Assembly: GCA_945918815.1 (NCBI GenBank)
Contig: CAMEIU010000060.1
Location: 1-11,033 of the forward strand
DNA from: an uncultured Clostridia bacterium
GTDB lineage: Bacteria; Bacillota; Clostridia; Oscillospirales; Oscillospiraceae
DNA length: 11,033 nt
Direction: 5' to 3'
Below the pieces are notes generated by a model, which was not told the origin of the DNA, made no database searches, and saw nothing but the letters and a program-made list of their open reading frames with translations. Both the position numbers and the translations under genes were made by a program. Below are positions 1 through 6,724 of the stretch, one piece after another. Within the stretch, counting starts at the first letter, position 1, and every line of letters starts with the position of its first letter.

Positions 1-75
1 TTTCCCATAAAAAGTTTGAGGTCAAAATGGATCTTCCGGCTTTTTTAACAGTCTCTTTTTGGTACGGAGGATGTC

Positions 76-1455
76 ATGACGCTACGGCTCCAAAATTTTC
101 TGCTGCGCCTGCGCCGCCGGTGCAGCCGCATCTCTGCCATGCAGAGCATCGTGCTGACCTTTCTGGTTATCATTCTTGTGGGCAGCCTGCTGCTGTCGCT
201 GCCCATTTCCGCCAGAAGCAGGCAGGCCACGCCGTTTTTGACCGCCCTGTTCACCGCCACCTCCGCCACCTGCGTCACGGGCCTGTCCCTGGTGGATACC
301 TGCACCCATTGGAGCGGCTTCGGGCAGGCGGTGATCCTGCTGCTGATCCAGGTGGGCGGCCTGGGCTTTATGACCATCGCGTCTCTGTTTTTCTTCGCGA
401 CCCGGCGGCGCATCGGCCTGAAGGAGCGTCTGGTCATGGCCCAGAGCCTGGGCGTGGACCAGCTCAGCGGCATCGTGCATCTGGTGCAGCATGTGCTCCT
501 GGGAACCTTTCTCATCGAGGGCGCGGGTGCGCTGATTCTGACCCTGCGGTTCTGCTGCGATCTGCCCTTCGGCAAGGCCCTGTGGTGGGGCGTGTTCCAT
601 GCGATCTCCGCCTTCTGCAACGCGGGCTTTGATATCGTAGGGGCCGTGGAGGCAGGCGGCAGCCTGATTCCCTTTGTGGCCGATCCGGTGATCAATGTGA
701 CCCTGATGCTTCTCATTACCCTGGGCGGCCTGGGCTTCCTGGTCTGGGAGGATCTGATTCGGGTCCGCCGGTTCCGGAAGATGTCGATCCATACCCGGTT
801 GGTCCTGGTGATCTCCGCGGTGCTGACCTTCGGCGGCGCGGCGGCCTTCGCAGCCATGGAGTGGCATAATCCTGACACCCTGGGCGGCCTCTCCGCGGGG
901 CGGAAGCTCCTGGCGGCCCTGTTCCAGTCGGTCACCACCCGTACCGCCGGCTTCTGCACCATCCCCCAGGGCGCCCTGACCGGCGCATCCAAGGCGGTCA
1001 CGGATTTCCTGATGTTCATCGGCGGCTCCAGCGGCTCTACGGCAGGCGGCGTCAAGACCGTCACCGTGGGCGTACTGTTGCTCTCCGTAATTGCGGCGGC
1101 CCGGGGCCGTTCCCGGGTCACGGTGTTCCATCGGACCATCCATGCCCAGCAGGTCAGCAACGCCGTGGCCGTGGTGACCGTGGTGTTCCTGCTGGCCTTC
1201 GGCAGCGGCATCATTCTGTCCGTGACCAACGGCCTGCCCTTTGGCGACTGTCTCTATGAGACCGTTTCCGCCATCGCCACCGTGGGCCTGTCCACGGGTA
1301 TTACAGCCAGTCTCAACGTGGTCTCCAAGCTGATTTTGATCGTGCTGATGTTCTTCGGCCGCGTGGGGATTCTGACCATTTCTCTTGGGTTCCTGCTGTC
1401 TAATCAGGCGGAGGAACGCTACAGCTATGCGGAAGCCAAAGTCCTGATCGGATAA
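76..1455 (+). CDS. ktrB: KtrB/TrkH-family potassium channel subunit
   Basis: This is the membrane-embedded, ion-conducting subunit of a Ktr-type potassium uptake system (459 aa). After a basic N-terminus the chain is almost entirely hydrophobic helices. The four pore repeats of the TrkH/TrkG/KtrB superfamily are visible, each with its filter glycine: TSATCVTGL (G69), SAFCNAGF (G184), TTRTAGF (G292) and SAIATVGLS (G404). The family motif GGSSGSTAGGVKT lies at about residues 316-328. The ATG at 76 follows GGAGG (66-70) with a 5-base spacer and gives a full-length N-terminus, so I prefer it. ktrA begins 12 bases downstream, which fits a two-subunit KtrAB transporter. Length and the single-RCK partner favour KtrB over the larger TrkH. 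I see no convincing promoter in bases 1-75, so the transcript may begin outside the window. Confidence 0.95.
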   Translation: MTLRLQNFLLRLRRRCSRISAMQSIVLTFLVIILVGSLLLSLPISARSRQATPFLTALFTATSATCVTGLSLVDTCTHWSGFGQAVILLLIQVGGLGFMTIASLFFFATRRRIGLKERLVMAQSLGVDQLSGIVHLVQHVLLGTFLIEGAGALILTLRFCCDLPFGKALWWGVFHAISAFCNAGFDIVGAVEAGGSLIPFVADPVINVTLMLLITLGGLGFLVWEDLIRVRRFRKMSIHTRLVLVISAVLTFGGAAAFAAMEWHNPDTLGGLSAGRKLLAALFQSVTTRTAGFCTIPQGALTGASKAVTDFLMFIGGSSGSTAGGVKTVTVGVLLLSVIAAARGRSRVTVFHRTIHAQQVSNAVAVVTVVFLLAFGSGIILSVTNGLPFGDCLYETVSAIATVGLSTGITASLNVVSKLILIVLMFFGRVGILTISLGFLLSNQAEERYSYAEAKVLIG

Positions 1456-1467
1456 GGAGGAACAAGA

Positions 1468-2118
1468 ATGAAAAGCTATGTGGTCGTGGGCCTGGGCCGG
1501 TTCGGCATGGCGGTGGCCCTGAAGCTTCAGGAGCTGGGCAACGAGGTGTTGATCATCGACAGCAACGCCGAGCAGGTCCATAAGCTGTCCAATCATGTGA
1601 CCTACGCCGTGGTGGGCGATGCGCGGGACGAGGCGGTCCTGAAGTCTCTGGGCGTGCGGAATTTTGACTGCGCCATCGTCGCCATCGGCGGCGACCTGGC
1701 CGCCAGCATTTTGATTACCTTGAATCTCAAGGAGCTGGGAGTGCCGCAGGTTATCTGCAAGGCCCCGGATGAGATTCAGAAGCGGGCCCTGGAAAAGGTC
1801 GGCGCGGACCGGGTCATCATTCCCGAGCGGGAAATGGCCGTGAAGCTGGCCCAGAATCTGGCCTCCTCCAGCGTCCTCGACTATATCGAGCTATCCAGCC
1901 AGTGCGGCATCGCCGAGGTCAAGACACCCTCCGCCTGGGTGGGCAAGACTCTGCGGGAGCTGAATGTCCGCGCCAAATACGGCGTCAACGTCATCGCCCT
2001 CCGCAGCGGTGAGGACGCCATCAAGGTCTCGCCCGGTCCCGACGAACCCCTGACGGAGGGGGACGTCCTGGTGATCCTGGGCGGCAACGACGACCTGAAT
2101 CGCGTGCAGAAGCTATGA
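1468..2118 (+). CDS. ktrA: KtrA/TrkA-family RCK regulatory subunit of potassium uptake
   Basis: This is the cytoplasmic gating subunit that forms a ring under KtrB. It is 216 aa, the usual KtrA size, with one RCK_N and one RCK_C domain rather than the doubled form of Escherichia coli TrkA. The N-terminal Rossmann fold shows GLGRFG (residues 8-13) and an acidic residue at the end of the second strand (D31 in IIDSN), as expected for nucleotide binding (ATP/ADP or NAD). The C-terminal part from about 135 fits RCK_C. In Firmicutes this domain often binds cyclic di-AMP; that is family knowledge and is not visible here. AGGAGG (1455-1460) lies 7 bases before the ATG and touches the ktrB stop codon, so the two genes are an operon. 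The stop overlaps the next start as ATGA. Confidence 0.95.
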   Translation: MKSYVVVGLGRFGMAVALKLQELGNEVLIIDSNAEQVHKLSNHVTYAVVGDARDEAVLKSLGVRNFDCAIVAIGGDLAASILITLNLKELGVPQVICKAPDEIQKRALEKVGADRVIIPEREMAVKLAQNLASSSVLDYIELSSQCGIAEVKTPSAWVGKTLRELNVRAKYGVNVIALRSGEDAIKVSPGPDEPLTEGDVLVILGGNDDLNRVQKL

Positions 2119-2897
2119 AGCGGGAGACCATCACCAGCCGCAAAAATCCGCTGCTGCAGCATGCCCGCCGCCTTCTGACCTCCCGGCGTTACCGGGAAGA
2201 GAACGGGGCCTTCGCCGCCGACGGCGTCAAGCTCCTGGCGGAGGCTGCCCGCTGGCAGCCGGAACAATTGGAGACGGTTCTGGTCACGGCGGATGCGGAC
2301 CTGTGCCCCTTGCCGGACCATGTGCGGGTTGTGGAGATTCCCGATGACGTCATGGCCCAGGTCTCTCCCATGGAGACCCCCCAGGGGGCTTTGTTCGTCT
2401 GCAAGCTGCCGGAGCCGCGGCCTCTGGCGTTGTCGCCCGGCTGCCTGATTCTCGACGGCATCCAGGACCCGGGCAACGTGGGGACCATTTTACGCACCGC
2501 CGACGCCCTGGACACGCCGGTGGTCCTGACACCGGGCTGCGCCGACGTCTATAATCCGAAAACCGTCCGCGCCTCCATGGGCGCGGTGTTCCGTACGCCG
2601 CCCCAGCAGGCCACTCAGGAGGCCGTGGCGGCCCAGTGCCGGGAAAAGGGTATTCCCCTGTATGTAACGGCCCTGTCGGACCGGGCCATAGATCTTCGGA
2701 AGGCGGACCTGTCCCGGGCCGCCCTGGTCATCGGCAGCGAGGGCAGAGGCGTAGGCGAATTTTTCCTCCGGGCGGCGGACCGGGAACTGATCATTCCCAT
2801 GAATCCCCGCTGCGAATCCCTCAATGCCGCCATCGCCGCCGCCATCTGTATGTGGCAGAGACAATTGACAATGAATGTGTCGCTCCGCGACGATTGA
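2115..2897 (+). CDS. TrmH/SpoU-family RNA 2'-O-ribose methyltransferase (RlmB/YsgA-like)
   Basis: This is a 260-aa SPOUT-class S-adenosylmethionine-dependent methyltransferase, expected to modify a ribose 2'-OH in rRNA or tRNA. An N-terminal substrate-binding region (about residues 8-95) precedes the trefoil-knot domain. All three SpoU motifs are present: motif 1 LDGIQDPGNVGTILR (113-127, with N121 and R127), motif 2 around YNPKTVRASMGAVFR (146-160), and motif 3 as IGSEGRGV (206-213) plus IPMNPRCESLNAAIAAAI (227-244). The exact target nucleotide cannot be read from sequence. The ATG overlaps the ktrA stop by 4 bases and has no clear Shine-Dalgarno site, which suggests translational coupling. 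The family usually ends soon after motif 3. The last residues, QLTMNVSLRDD, come from the repeat motif AATTGACAAT and a small hairpin, so they look like an acquired tail. Confidence 0.92.
   Translation: MKRETITSRKNPLLQHARRLLTSRRYREENGAFAADGVKLLAEAARWQPEQLETVLVTADADLCPLPDHVRVVEIPDDVMAQVSPMETPQGALFVCKLPEPRPLALSPGCLILDGIQDPGNVGTILRTADALDTPVVLTPGCADVYNPKTVRASMGAVFRTPPQQATQEAVAAQCREKGIPLYVTALSDRAIDLRKADLSRAALVIGSEGRGVGEFFLRAADRELIIPMNPRCESLNAAIAAAICMWQRQLTMNVSLRDD
2863..2875 (+). repeat. AATTGACAATGAA end motif, copy 1
   Basis: This 13-base motif covers the last codons of the RNA methyltransferase. The same 13 bases occur in reverse complement at 8135-8147 before plsX, and the first 10 occur again in direct orientation at 8022-8031 at the end of trmFO. 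It borders a stretch of palindromes, as a terminal motif of an intergenic repeat would. I could not find a matching inverted partner at the far end of the 2898-3136 gap. Confidence 0.5.
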
Positions 2898-2903
2898 TTT
2901 TTT
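2879..2903 (+). terminator. Weak candidate terminator at the end of the ktrBA operon
   Basis: GTCGC (2879-2883) pairs with GCGAC (2887-2891) around a TCC loop, and a run of six T follows at 2898-2903, directly after the methyltransferase stop. The stem is only 5 base pairs and is 6 bases from the T-run, so it would be inefficient alone. The larger hairpins downstream may contribute. Confidence 0.3.
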
Positions 2904-2926
2904 GCCTGCCTGAACACGCTCCGCAG

Positions 2927-2948
2927 GGGCGGCCCCGCATGGCCGCCC
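2927..2948 (+). repeat. REP-like hairpin A
   Basis: GGGCGGCC (2927-2934) pairs perfectly with GGCCGCCC (2941-2948) around the loop CCGCAT. The left side, GCAGGGGCGG, is a variant of the GTAGGGGCGG core shared by the other copies. No T-run follows. It is the first of three palindromes in the gap between the methyltransferase gene and dprA. Confidence 0.6.
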
Positions 2949-2964
2949 GCCGGTGCTGGCTTCC

Positions 2965-2990
2965 GGGACGCATATATGCGTCCCCTTACA
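2965..2990 (-). repeat. REP-like hairpin B (inverted orientation)
   Basis: GGGACGCATATATGCGTCCC (2965-2984) is a perfect 20-base palindrome. Read on the minus strand it is preceded by TGTAAGG, matching the TGTAGGG lead-in of the + strand copies, so this copy is inverted relative to hairpin C. An open reading frame can be drawn from within this palindrome into dprA but has no ribosome binding site. Confidence 0.65.
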
Positions 2991-3010
2991 GAGCATGATC
3001 GTATCCCTTC

Positions 3011-3038
3011 TGTAGGGGCGGCATATATGCCGCCCGTC
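3011..3038 (+). repeat. REP-like hairpin C
   Basis: GGGCGGCATATATGCCGCCC (3016-3035) is a perfect 20-base palindrome preceded by TGTAG. It shares the CATATATG centre with hairpin B but differs by two base pairs in the arms, each changed on both sides so that pairing is kept. B and C face each other, and TACAG (2987-2991) can pair with CTGTA (3010-3014), giving a back-to-back unit like a BIME. Confidence 0.65.
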
Positions 3039-3136
3039 AGACTCCTAATTACCGCGCAGGGCTGGTTCATGCACTTCCGGGGCGAATGGGAAAGAGAAAT
3101 GTCCGTTATGATTCATTCCGAAAGGGGGCTGTCCCG

Positions 3137-4333
3137 ATGCTGCAATACTGGCTGTGGCTTCTGACCCGCCGGGGACTCGGCAGGCGGGGTGCGGCCCTGG
3201 TGGCCCGGCATTTTCCCTCGCCGGAGGCCGCCTATTACGCGGATCCTCAGTCCTACGCTGCCATCGAGGGCCTGCGGGACCCCGCGCCCCTTCTGGACAA
3301 GGATCTGAAGGAGCCGGAGCGGATTCTGCGGGTCTGCTATGAAAAGGGCATTTCCATTCTGACCATACAGGACGCCGCCTACCCCGAGCGGCTTCGGAGC
3401 CTGGAAGATCCGCCGGTGGCTCTGTTCTGCCTGGGTACCCTGCCGGATCTGAACGGTCCCGCCGTCGCCGTGGTGGGGACCCGCCGGGCCTCGCCCTACG
3501 GCATGCTCCATGCCCGGCGCATGGGCTATGTCCTGTCCCGCTGCGGCTGCATGGTGGTCTCAGGCCTTGCCAAGGGAATCGATGCCAGCGCCATGCTGGG
3601 CGCTTTGACCGGCGGCGCGCCGGTCATCGGCGTTCTCGGCTGCGGCGTGGACGTGGTCTATCCGGCGGAAAACCGCAGCCTCTATCAGGATATCGTCAGC
3701 CACGGGTGCCTTCTCAGCGAATACCCGCCGGGGACCATACCGAAACCGGAGCATTTTCCCGTGCGCAACCGGATCATCAGCGGCCTGAGCCTGGGCGTTC
3801 TGGTGGTGGAAGCGCCGGAGAGGAGCGGCGCAATGATCACCGCTGCCCGCGCCCTGGATCAGGGGCGGGACGTGTTCGCCGTGCCCGCCAATGTGGACGT
3901 GCCCAGCTGCAGCGGCAACCTGAAGCTGCTCAAGGACGGGGCCATCATGGCCCGGGACGCCTGGGACGTGCTGCAGGAATATGCGCCCCTGTACCCGGAT
4001 ACACTGGTTCGGAGGGACTGCGGCGATCTGCGTCCCGAGGCCCTCAGCGGCCTGTCTCAGACGCCGGAGCCGCCGGCTCCGAAGAAAAAAGACGTTGACA
4101 GTTCGGAGCCGAAGGCTTATATTGACTTAAAAGATTGCGAAGAAACCCTTTCCCAGGACGAACAGGTCCTGGTTTCTCTCCTGCGGGAGGGACCGATGCA
4201 TATTGACACCCTTGTGGAACGCTCGCAGATGGCTCCCGGCCGTGTGCTGGCGTCCATGACGCTGCTGGAGGTCAAGGGGATCGTCCGGCGGCAGGCCGCC
4301 AAGTGGTTCTCTCTGGCGGCGGCAGAAAACTAA
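3137..4333 (+). CDS. dprA: DNA-processing protein DprA (Smf)
   Basis: DprA protects incoming single-stranded DNA during natural transformation and loads RecA on it. From the ATG at 3137 the protein is 398 aa. This start gives the usual N-terminus (MLQYWLWL), with AAGGGGG at 3122-3128 as binding site; the in-frame ATG at 3086 would add 17 unconserved residues. Order: an N-terminal SAM/helix-hairpin-helix-like region (1-70), the Rossmann-like core (about 75-282) with VVGTRRAS (112-119), SGLAKGIDA (142-150), GCGVDVVYP (168-176), FPVRNRIISGLS (207-218) and SGAMITAARAL (230-240), a charged linker (305-337), and a C-terminal winged helix (338-396). The motif usually written GTNxLIxxGA reads SGNLKLLKDGA here, a small deviation. 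TATGAT at 3107-3112 could be a -10 box, but I see no good -35. topA follows after 20 bases. Confidence 0.94.
   Translation: MLQYWLWLLTRRGLGRRGAALVARHFPSPEAAYYADPQSYAAIEGLRDPAPLLDKDLKEPERILRVCYEKGISILTIQDAAYPERLRSLEDPPVALFCLGTLPDLNGPAVAVVGTRRASPYGMLHARRMGYVLSRCGCMVVSGLAKGIDASAMLGALTGGAPVIGVLGCGVDVVYPAENRSLYQDIVSHGCLLSEYPPGTIPKPEHFPVRNRIISGLSLGVLVVEAPERSGAMITAARALDQGRDVFAVPANVDVPSCSGNLKLLKDGAIMARDAWDVLQEYAPLYPDTLVRRDCGDLRPEALSGLSQTPEPPAPKKKDVDSSEPKAYIDLKDCEETLSQDEQVLVSLLREGPMHIDTLVERSQMAPGRVLASMTLLEVKGIVRRQAAKWFSLAAAEN
4095..4123 (+). promoter_or_regulatory. Near-consensus sigma-A promoter inside dprA, facing topA
   Basis: TTGACA (4095-4100), a spacer of exactly 17 bases, and TATATT (4118-4123) match the housekeeping promoter consensus at 11 of 12 positions. 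It lies in the stretch of dprA coding for the poorly conserved linker before the winged helix, which is locally A+T-rich in a G+C-rich gene. Transcription would start near 4130, giving topA a leader of about 225 bases that covers the end of dprA. The match is seen; activity is inferred. Confidence 0.6.
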
Positions 4334-4353
4334 AAGTTCGAAGGAGCAGCAAA

Positions 4354-6597
4354 ATGCCGAAGGCAAAGACCAACCTTGTCATTGTCGAGTCGCCGTCCAA
4401 GGCGAAGACGATCGGCAAATACCTGGGCAGCGACTATCAGGTGAAGGCCTGCATGGGCCACCTGCGGGACCTGCCGAAGAGTACCATGGGCGTGGACATC
4501 GAACACGACTTTACCCCGGTGTATCAGCCCGTCAAGGGAAAAGAAGACATCATCAATGATTTGAAAAAAAGCGCGAAGAGCAGCGATCAGATATTTCTGG
4601 CAACCGACCCGGACCGGGAAGGAGAGGCCATCTCCTGGCATTTGCAGGCCCTTCTGGGCATTCCCGACGACCAGGTCCACCGGGTCACCTTCAATGAGAT
4701 CACCAAGGGTGTGGTCACCAAGGCCATTCAGGAGCCGCGGGCTATCGACCTGGACCTGGTGGACGCCCAGCAGGCCCGCCGGATTCTCGACCGGATCGTG
4801 GGCTATCAGCTGTCGCCCCTCCTGTGGAAGAAGGTCCGCCGGGGCCTGTCCGCGGGCCGCGTCCAGTCTGTGGCCACCCGTCTGGTGGTGGACCGGGAGA
4901 ATGAGATCCGCGCCTTCCAGCCCCAGGAGTATTGGACCATCGACGTGACCCTGGACCGGGTGGGCAAGCCCGGCAGCTTCACCGCCCGGTTCTACGGCGA
5001 TCCGAAAAAGCGGGACCTGAGCAGTGAAGCGGAGGTCCAGGCGGTGCTGGCCGCTTTGGAGGGGAAGCCCTTCCGGGTCAAGAGCGTCAAGCGCACCGAA
5101 AAGAAGAAAAATCCTGCCCCGCCCTTTATCACCTCTACCCTCCAGCAGGAGGCCTCCCGGAAGCTGGGCATGACCCCCAAGCGGACCATGGCCGTGGCCC
5201 AGCAGCTCTATGAGGGCGTGGATATTACCGGCGAGGGGACTGTGGGTCTCATCACCTACATGCGTACGGATTCCCAGCGCATCTCCGAGGAGGCCCTGGC
5301 CGCCGCGGGAGCGCTGATCAACAGCCGCTATGGCAGCCGCTATTACTACGGCCAGCCCCACCGCTACAAAACAAAAAGTGCGGCCCAGGACGCCCACGAG
5401 GCCATCCGTCCCAGCAATGTCAACCTGGACCCGGAGCGGGTCAGGGCGGACCTCAATAAAGATCAGTACCGGCTCTATAAGCTGATCTGGGACCGGTTCA
5501 TCGCTTCCCAGATGGCCTGCGCCCTCTATGACGCCGTGACCATCGAGGCGGAGTGCGGCGACAATGTGTTCCGCGCCAACCATCAGAGCCTGAAATTTGC
5601 GGGCTTCACCGCCATCTATGAGGAAGGGAAGGACGACGAGCAGGAGGAACTGCAGTCGCCCCTGCCGGACCTGGCGGAAGGGGAGCCCCTCCAACGCAGC
5701 GCCACCAAGCCGGAGCAGCACTTCACCACGCCGCCTGGCCGCTATACCGAGGCCACCCTGGTCCGGGCCATGGAGGAAAAGGGCGTGGGACGGCCTTCCA
5801 CCTATGCCAGCATCATCTCCACCATTCAGGACCGGGGCTATGTGGAAAAGAAGGAAAAACGCCTCTGGCCCACCCCCTTGGGCGAGGTGGTCACAGGCCT
5901 CATGATGGACCGGTTCCAGGACATCATCAATGTGGAATTCACCGCCCATATGGAGCAGCAGCTGGACCAGGTGGAGGAGGGCAAGGTGCCCTGGAAGCAG
6001 GTCCTGGCCGATTTCTATGAGGGCTTCCACAAGGACATGGAAGAGGCAGAGGAGGCCTTGAAGGATACCCGCCTGAAGGTGCCCGATGAGGAGTCCGACG
6101 AGATCTGCGAGGTCTGCGGCCGCCGAATGGTCATCAAGAACGGCCGTTTCGGCCGATTCCTGGCCTGCCCGGGCTTCCCGGAGTGCAAAAACACCAAACC
6201 CATCGTGGAGCATATGCCGGGCCGCTGCCCAAAGTGCGGCGCGGGCATGCTCAAGCGCAAGTCCAAGCGGGGCTTTGTCTACTATAGCTGCGAAAAGGGC
6301 GCGGAGTGCGGCTTCATGTCCTGGGACGTGCCCACGGAGTTCGACTGCCCCAGCTGCGGACAGACCATGTTCAAAAAGTCGGGCCGCGGCGCCATGAAGC
6401 CCTTCTGCATCAACGAAAATTGCCCCAACTTCCTGCCGGAGGACAAACGCGGCTACCGCAAAAAACCGGCAGTCACCGTGGAAGCCGCCGACGCCGAAGC
6501 CGAAGCGGCAGAAGCCCCGGCAGAAAAGAAAAAGCCCGCGGCCAAGAAACCGGCCGCCAAGAAAACAACGGCGAAGAAAAAAGAAAAGACTGAATAA
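4354..6597 (+). CDS. topA: DNA topoisomerase I (type IA)
   Basis: This enzyme relaxes negatively supercoiled DNA by cutting one strand through a 5'-phosphotyrosine link. The ATG at 4354 follows AAGGAG (4341-4346) by 7 bases and starts just before the TOPRIM strand; the in-frame ATG at 4303 lies inside dprA and would add 17 residues. The product is 747 aa. TOPRIM shows LVIVESPSKAKTIGKYLG (E12) and DPDREGE (85-91). The catalytic tyrosine is Y302 in TYMRTDS. Three four-cysteine zinc ribbons follow: C585/C588/C605/C611, C625/C628/C646/C652 and C665/C668/C685/C690. After residue 708 the chain turns low-complexity: first acidic Ala/Glu, then a Lys/Ala-rich tail ending in KKKEKTE. The dprA-topA-trmFO order is the classic Firmicutes arrangement. 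A strong candidate promoter lies inside dprA. Confidence 0.97.
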   Translation: MPKAKTNLVIVESPSKAKTIGKYLGSDYQVKACMGHLRDLPKSTMGVDIEHDFTPVYQPVKGKEDIINDLKKSAKSSDQIFLATDPDREGEAISWHLQALLGIPDDQVHRVTFNEITKGVVTKAIQEPRAIDLDLVDAQQARRILDRIVGYQLSPLLWKKVRRGLSAGRVQSVATRLVVDRENEIRAFQPQEYWTIDVTLDRVGKPGSFTARFYGDPKKRDLSSEAEVQAVLAALEGKPFRVKSVKRTEKKKNPAPPFITSTLQQEASRKLGMTPKRTMAVAQQLYEGVDITGEGTVGLITYMRTDSQRISEEALAAAGALINSRYGSRYYYGQPHRYKTKSAAQDAHEAIRPSNVNLDPERVRADLNKDQYRLYKLIWDRFIASQMACALYDAVTIEAECGDNVFRANHQSLKFAGFTAIYEEGKDDEQEELQSPLPDLAEGEPLQRSATKPEQHFTTPPGRYTEATLVRAMEEKGVGRPSTYASIISTIQDRGYVEKKEKRLWPTPLGEVVTGLMMDRFQDIINVEFTAHMEQQLDQVEEGKVPWKQVLADFYEGFHKDMEEAEEALKDTRLKVPDEESDEICEVCGRRMVIKNGRFGRFLACPGFPECKNTKPIVEHMPGRCPKCGAGMLKRKSKRGFVYYSCEKGAECGFMSWDVPTEFDCPSCGQTMFKKSGRGAMKPFCINENCPNFLPEDKRGYRKKPAVTVEAADAEAEAAEAPAEKKKPAAKKPAAKKTTAKKKEKTE

Positions 6598-6605
6598 CCA
6601 GCGCA

Positions 6606-6638
6606 CGCCGGGCGACCGCAAGGGTCGCCCCTACGGCG
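6606..6638 (-). repeat. REP-like hairpin D (inverted orientation)
   Basis: GGGCGACC (6610-6617) pairs with GGTCGCCC (6623-6630) around GCAAG, and CGCC (6606-6609) can pair with GGCG (6635-6638) across a 4-base bulge. On the minus strand it carries the GTAGGGGCG lead-in (6626-6634), so it is an inverted copy of the family. It lies 9 bases after the topA stop. No T-run follows, so a simple intrinsic terminator is not supported. The rest of the gap to 6724 is A+T-rich, with TACAAT at 6669-6674 but no good -35. Confidence 0.6.
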
Positions 6639-6724
6639 CTGTATATTCGTGCGTTTGAATTTTCAAATTACAATGATCCATTGAATCGCGCCATCTCATT
6701 TGGCTGCTGAGCAGGTGAAAACAT

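Noticed and set aside
2865..2870. TTGACA at 2865 and again at 8024 as promoter -35 boxes
   Set aside because: No -10 box lies 16-18 bases downstream in either place. Both are part of the AATTGACAAT repeat motif.
2921..3040. Clustered palindromes considered as a CRISPR array or phage attachment site
   Set aside because: There are only three hairpins, in mixed orientation and with no uniform spacers. No cas, integrase or tRNA gene is nearby.
2976..3164. Short + strand frame starting inside palindrome B and running into dprA, plus another at 2636-2998 overlapping the methyltransferase end
   Set aside because: They lack ribosome binding sites, read through palindromic repeats and overlap well-supported genes in other frames.
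4330..6621. A 763-codon open frame on the minus strand opposite topA, and similar long minus-strand frames opposite ktrB, trmFO and plsX
   Set aside because: Long antisense frames are expected in G+C-rich genes. The translations are low-complexity and match no family I know, while the + strand frames encode clear complete proteins.
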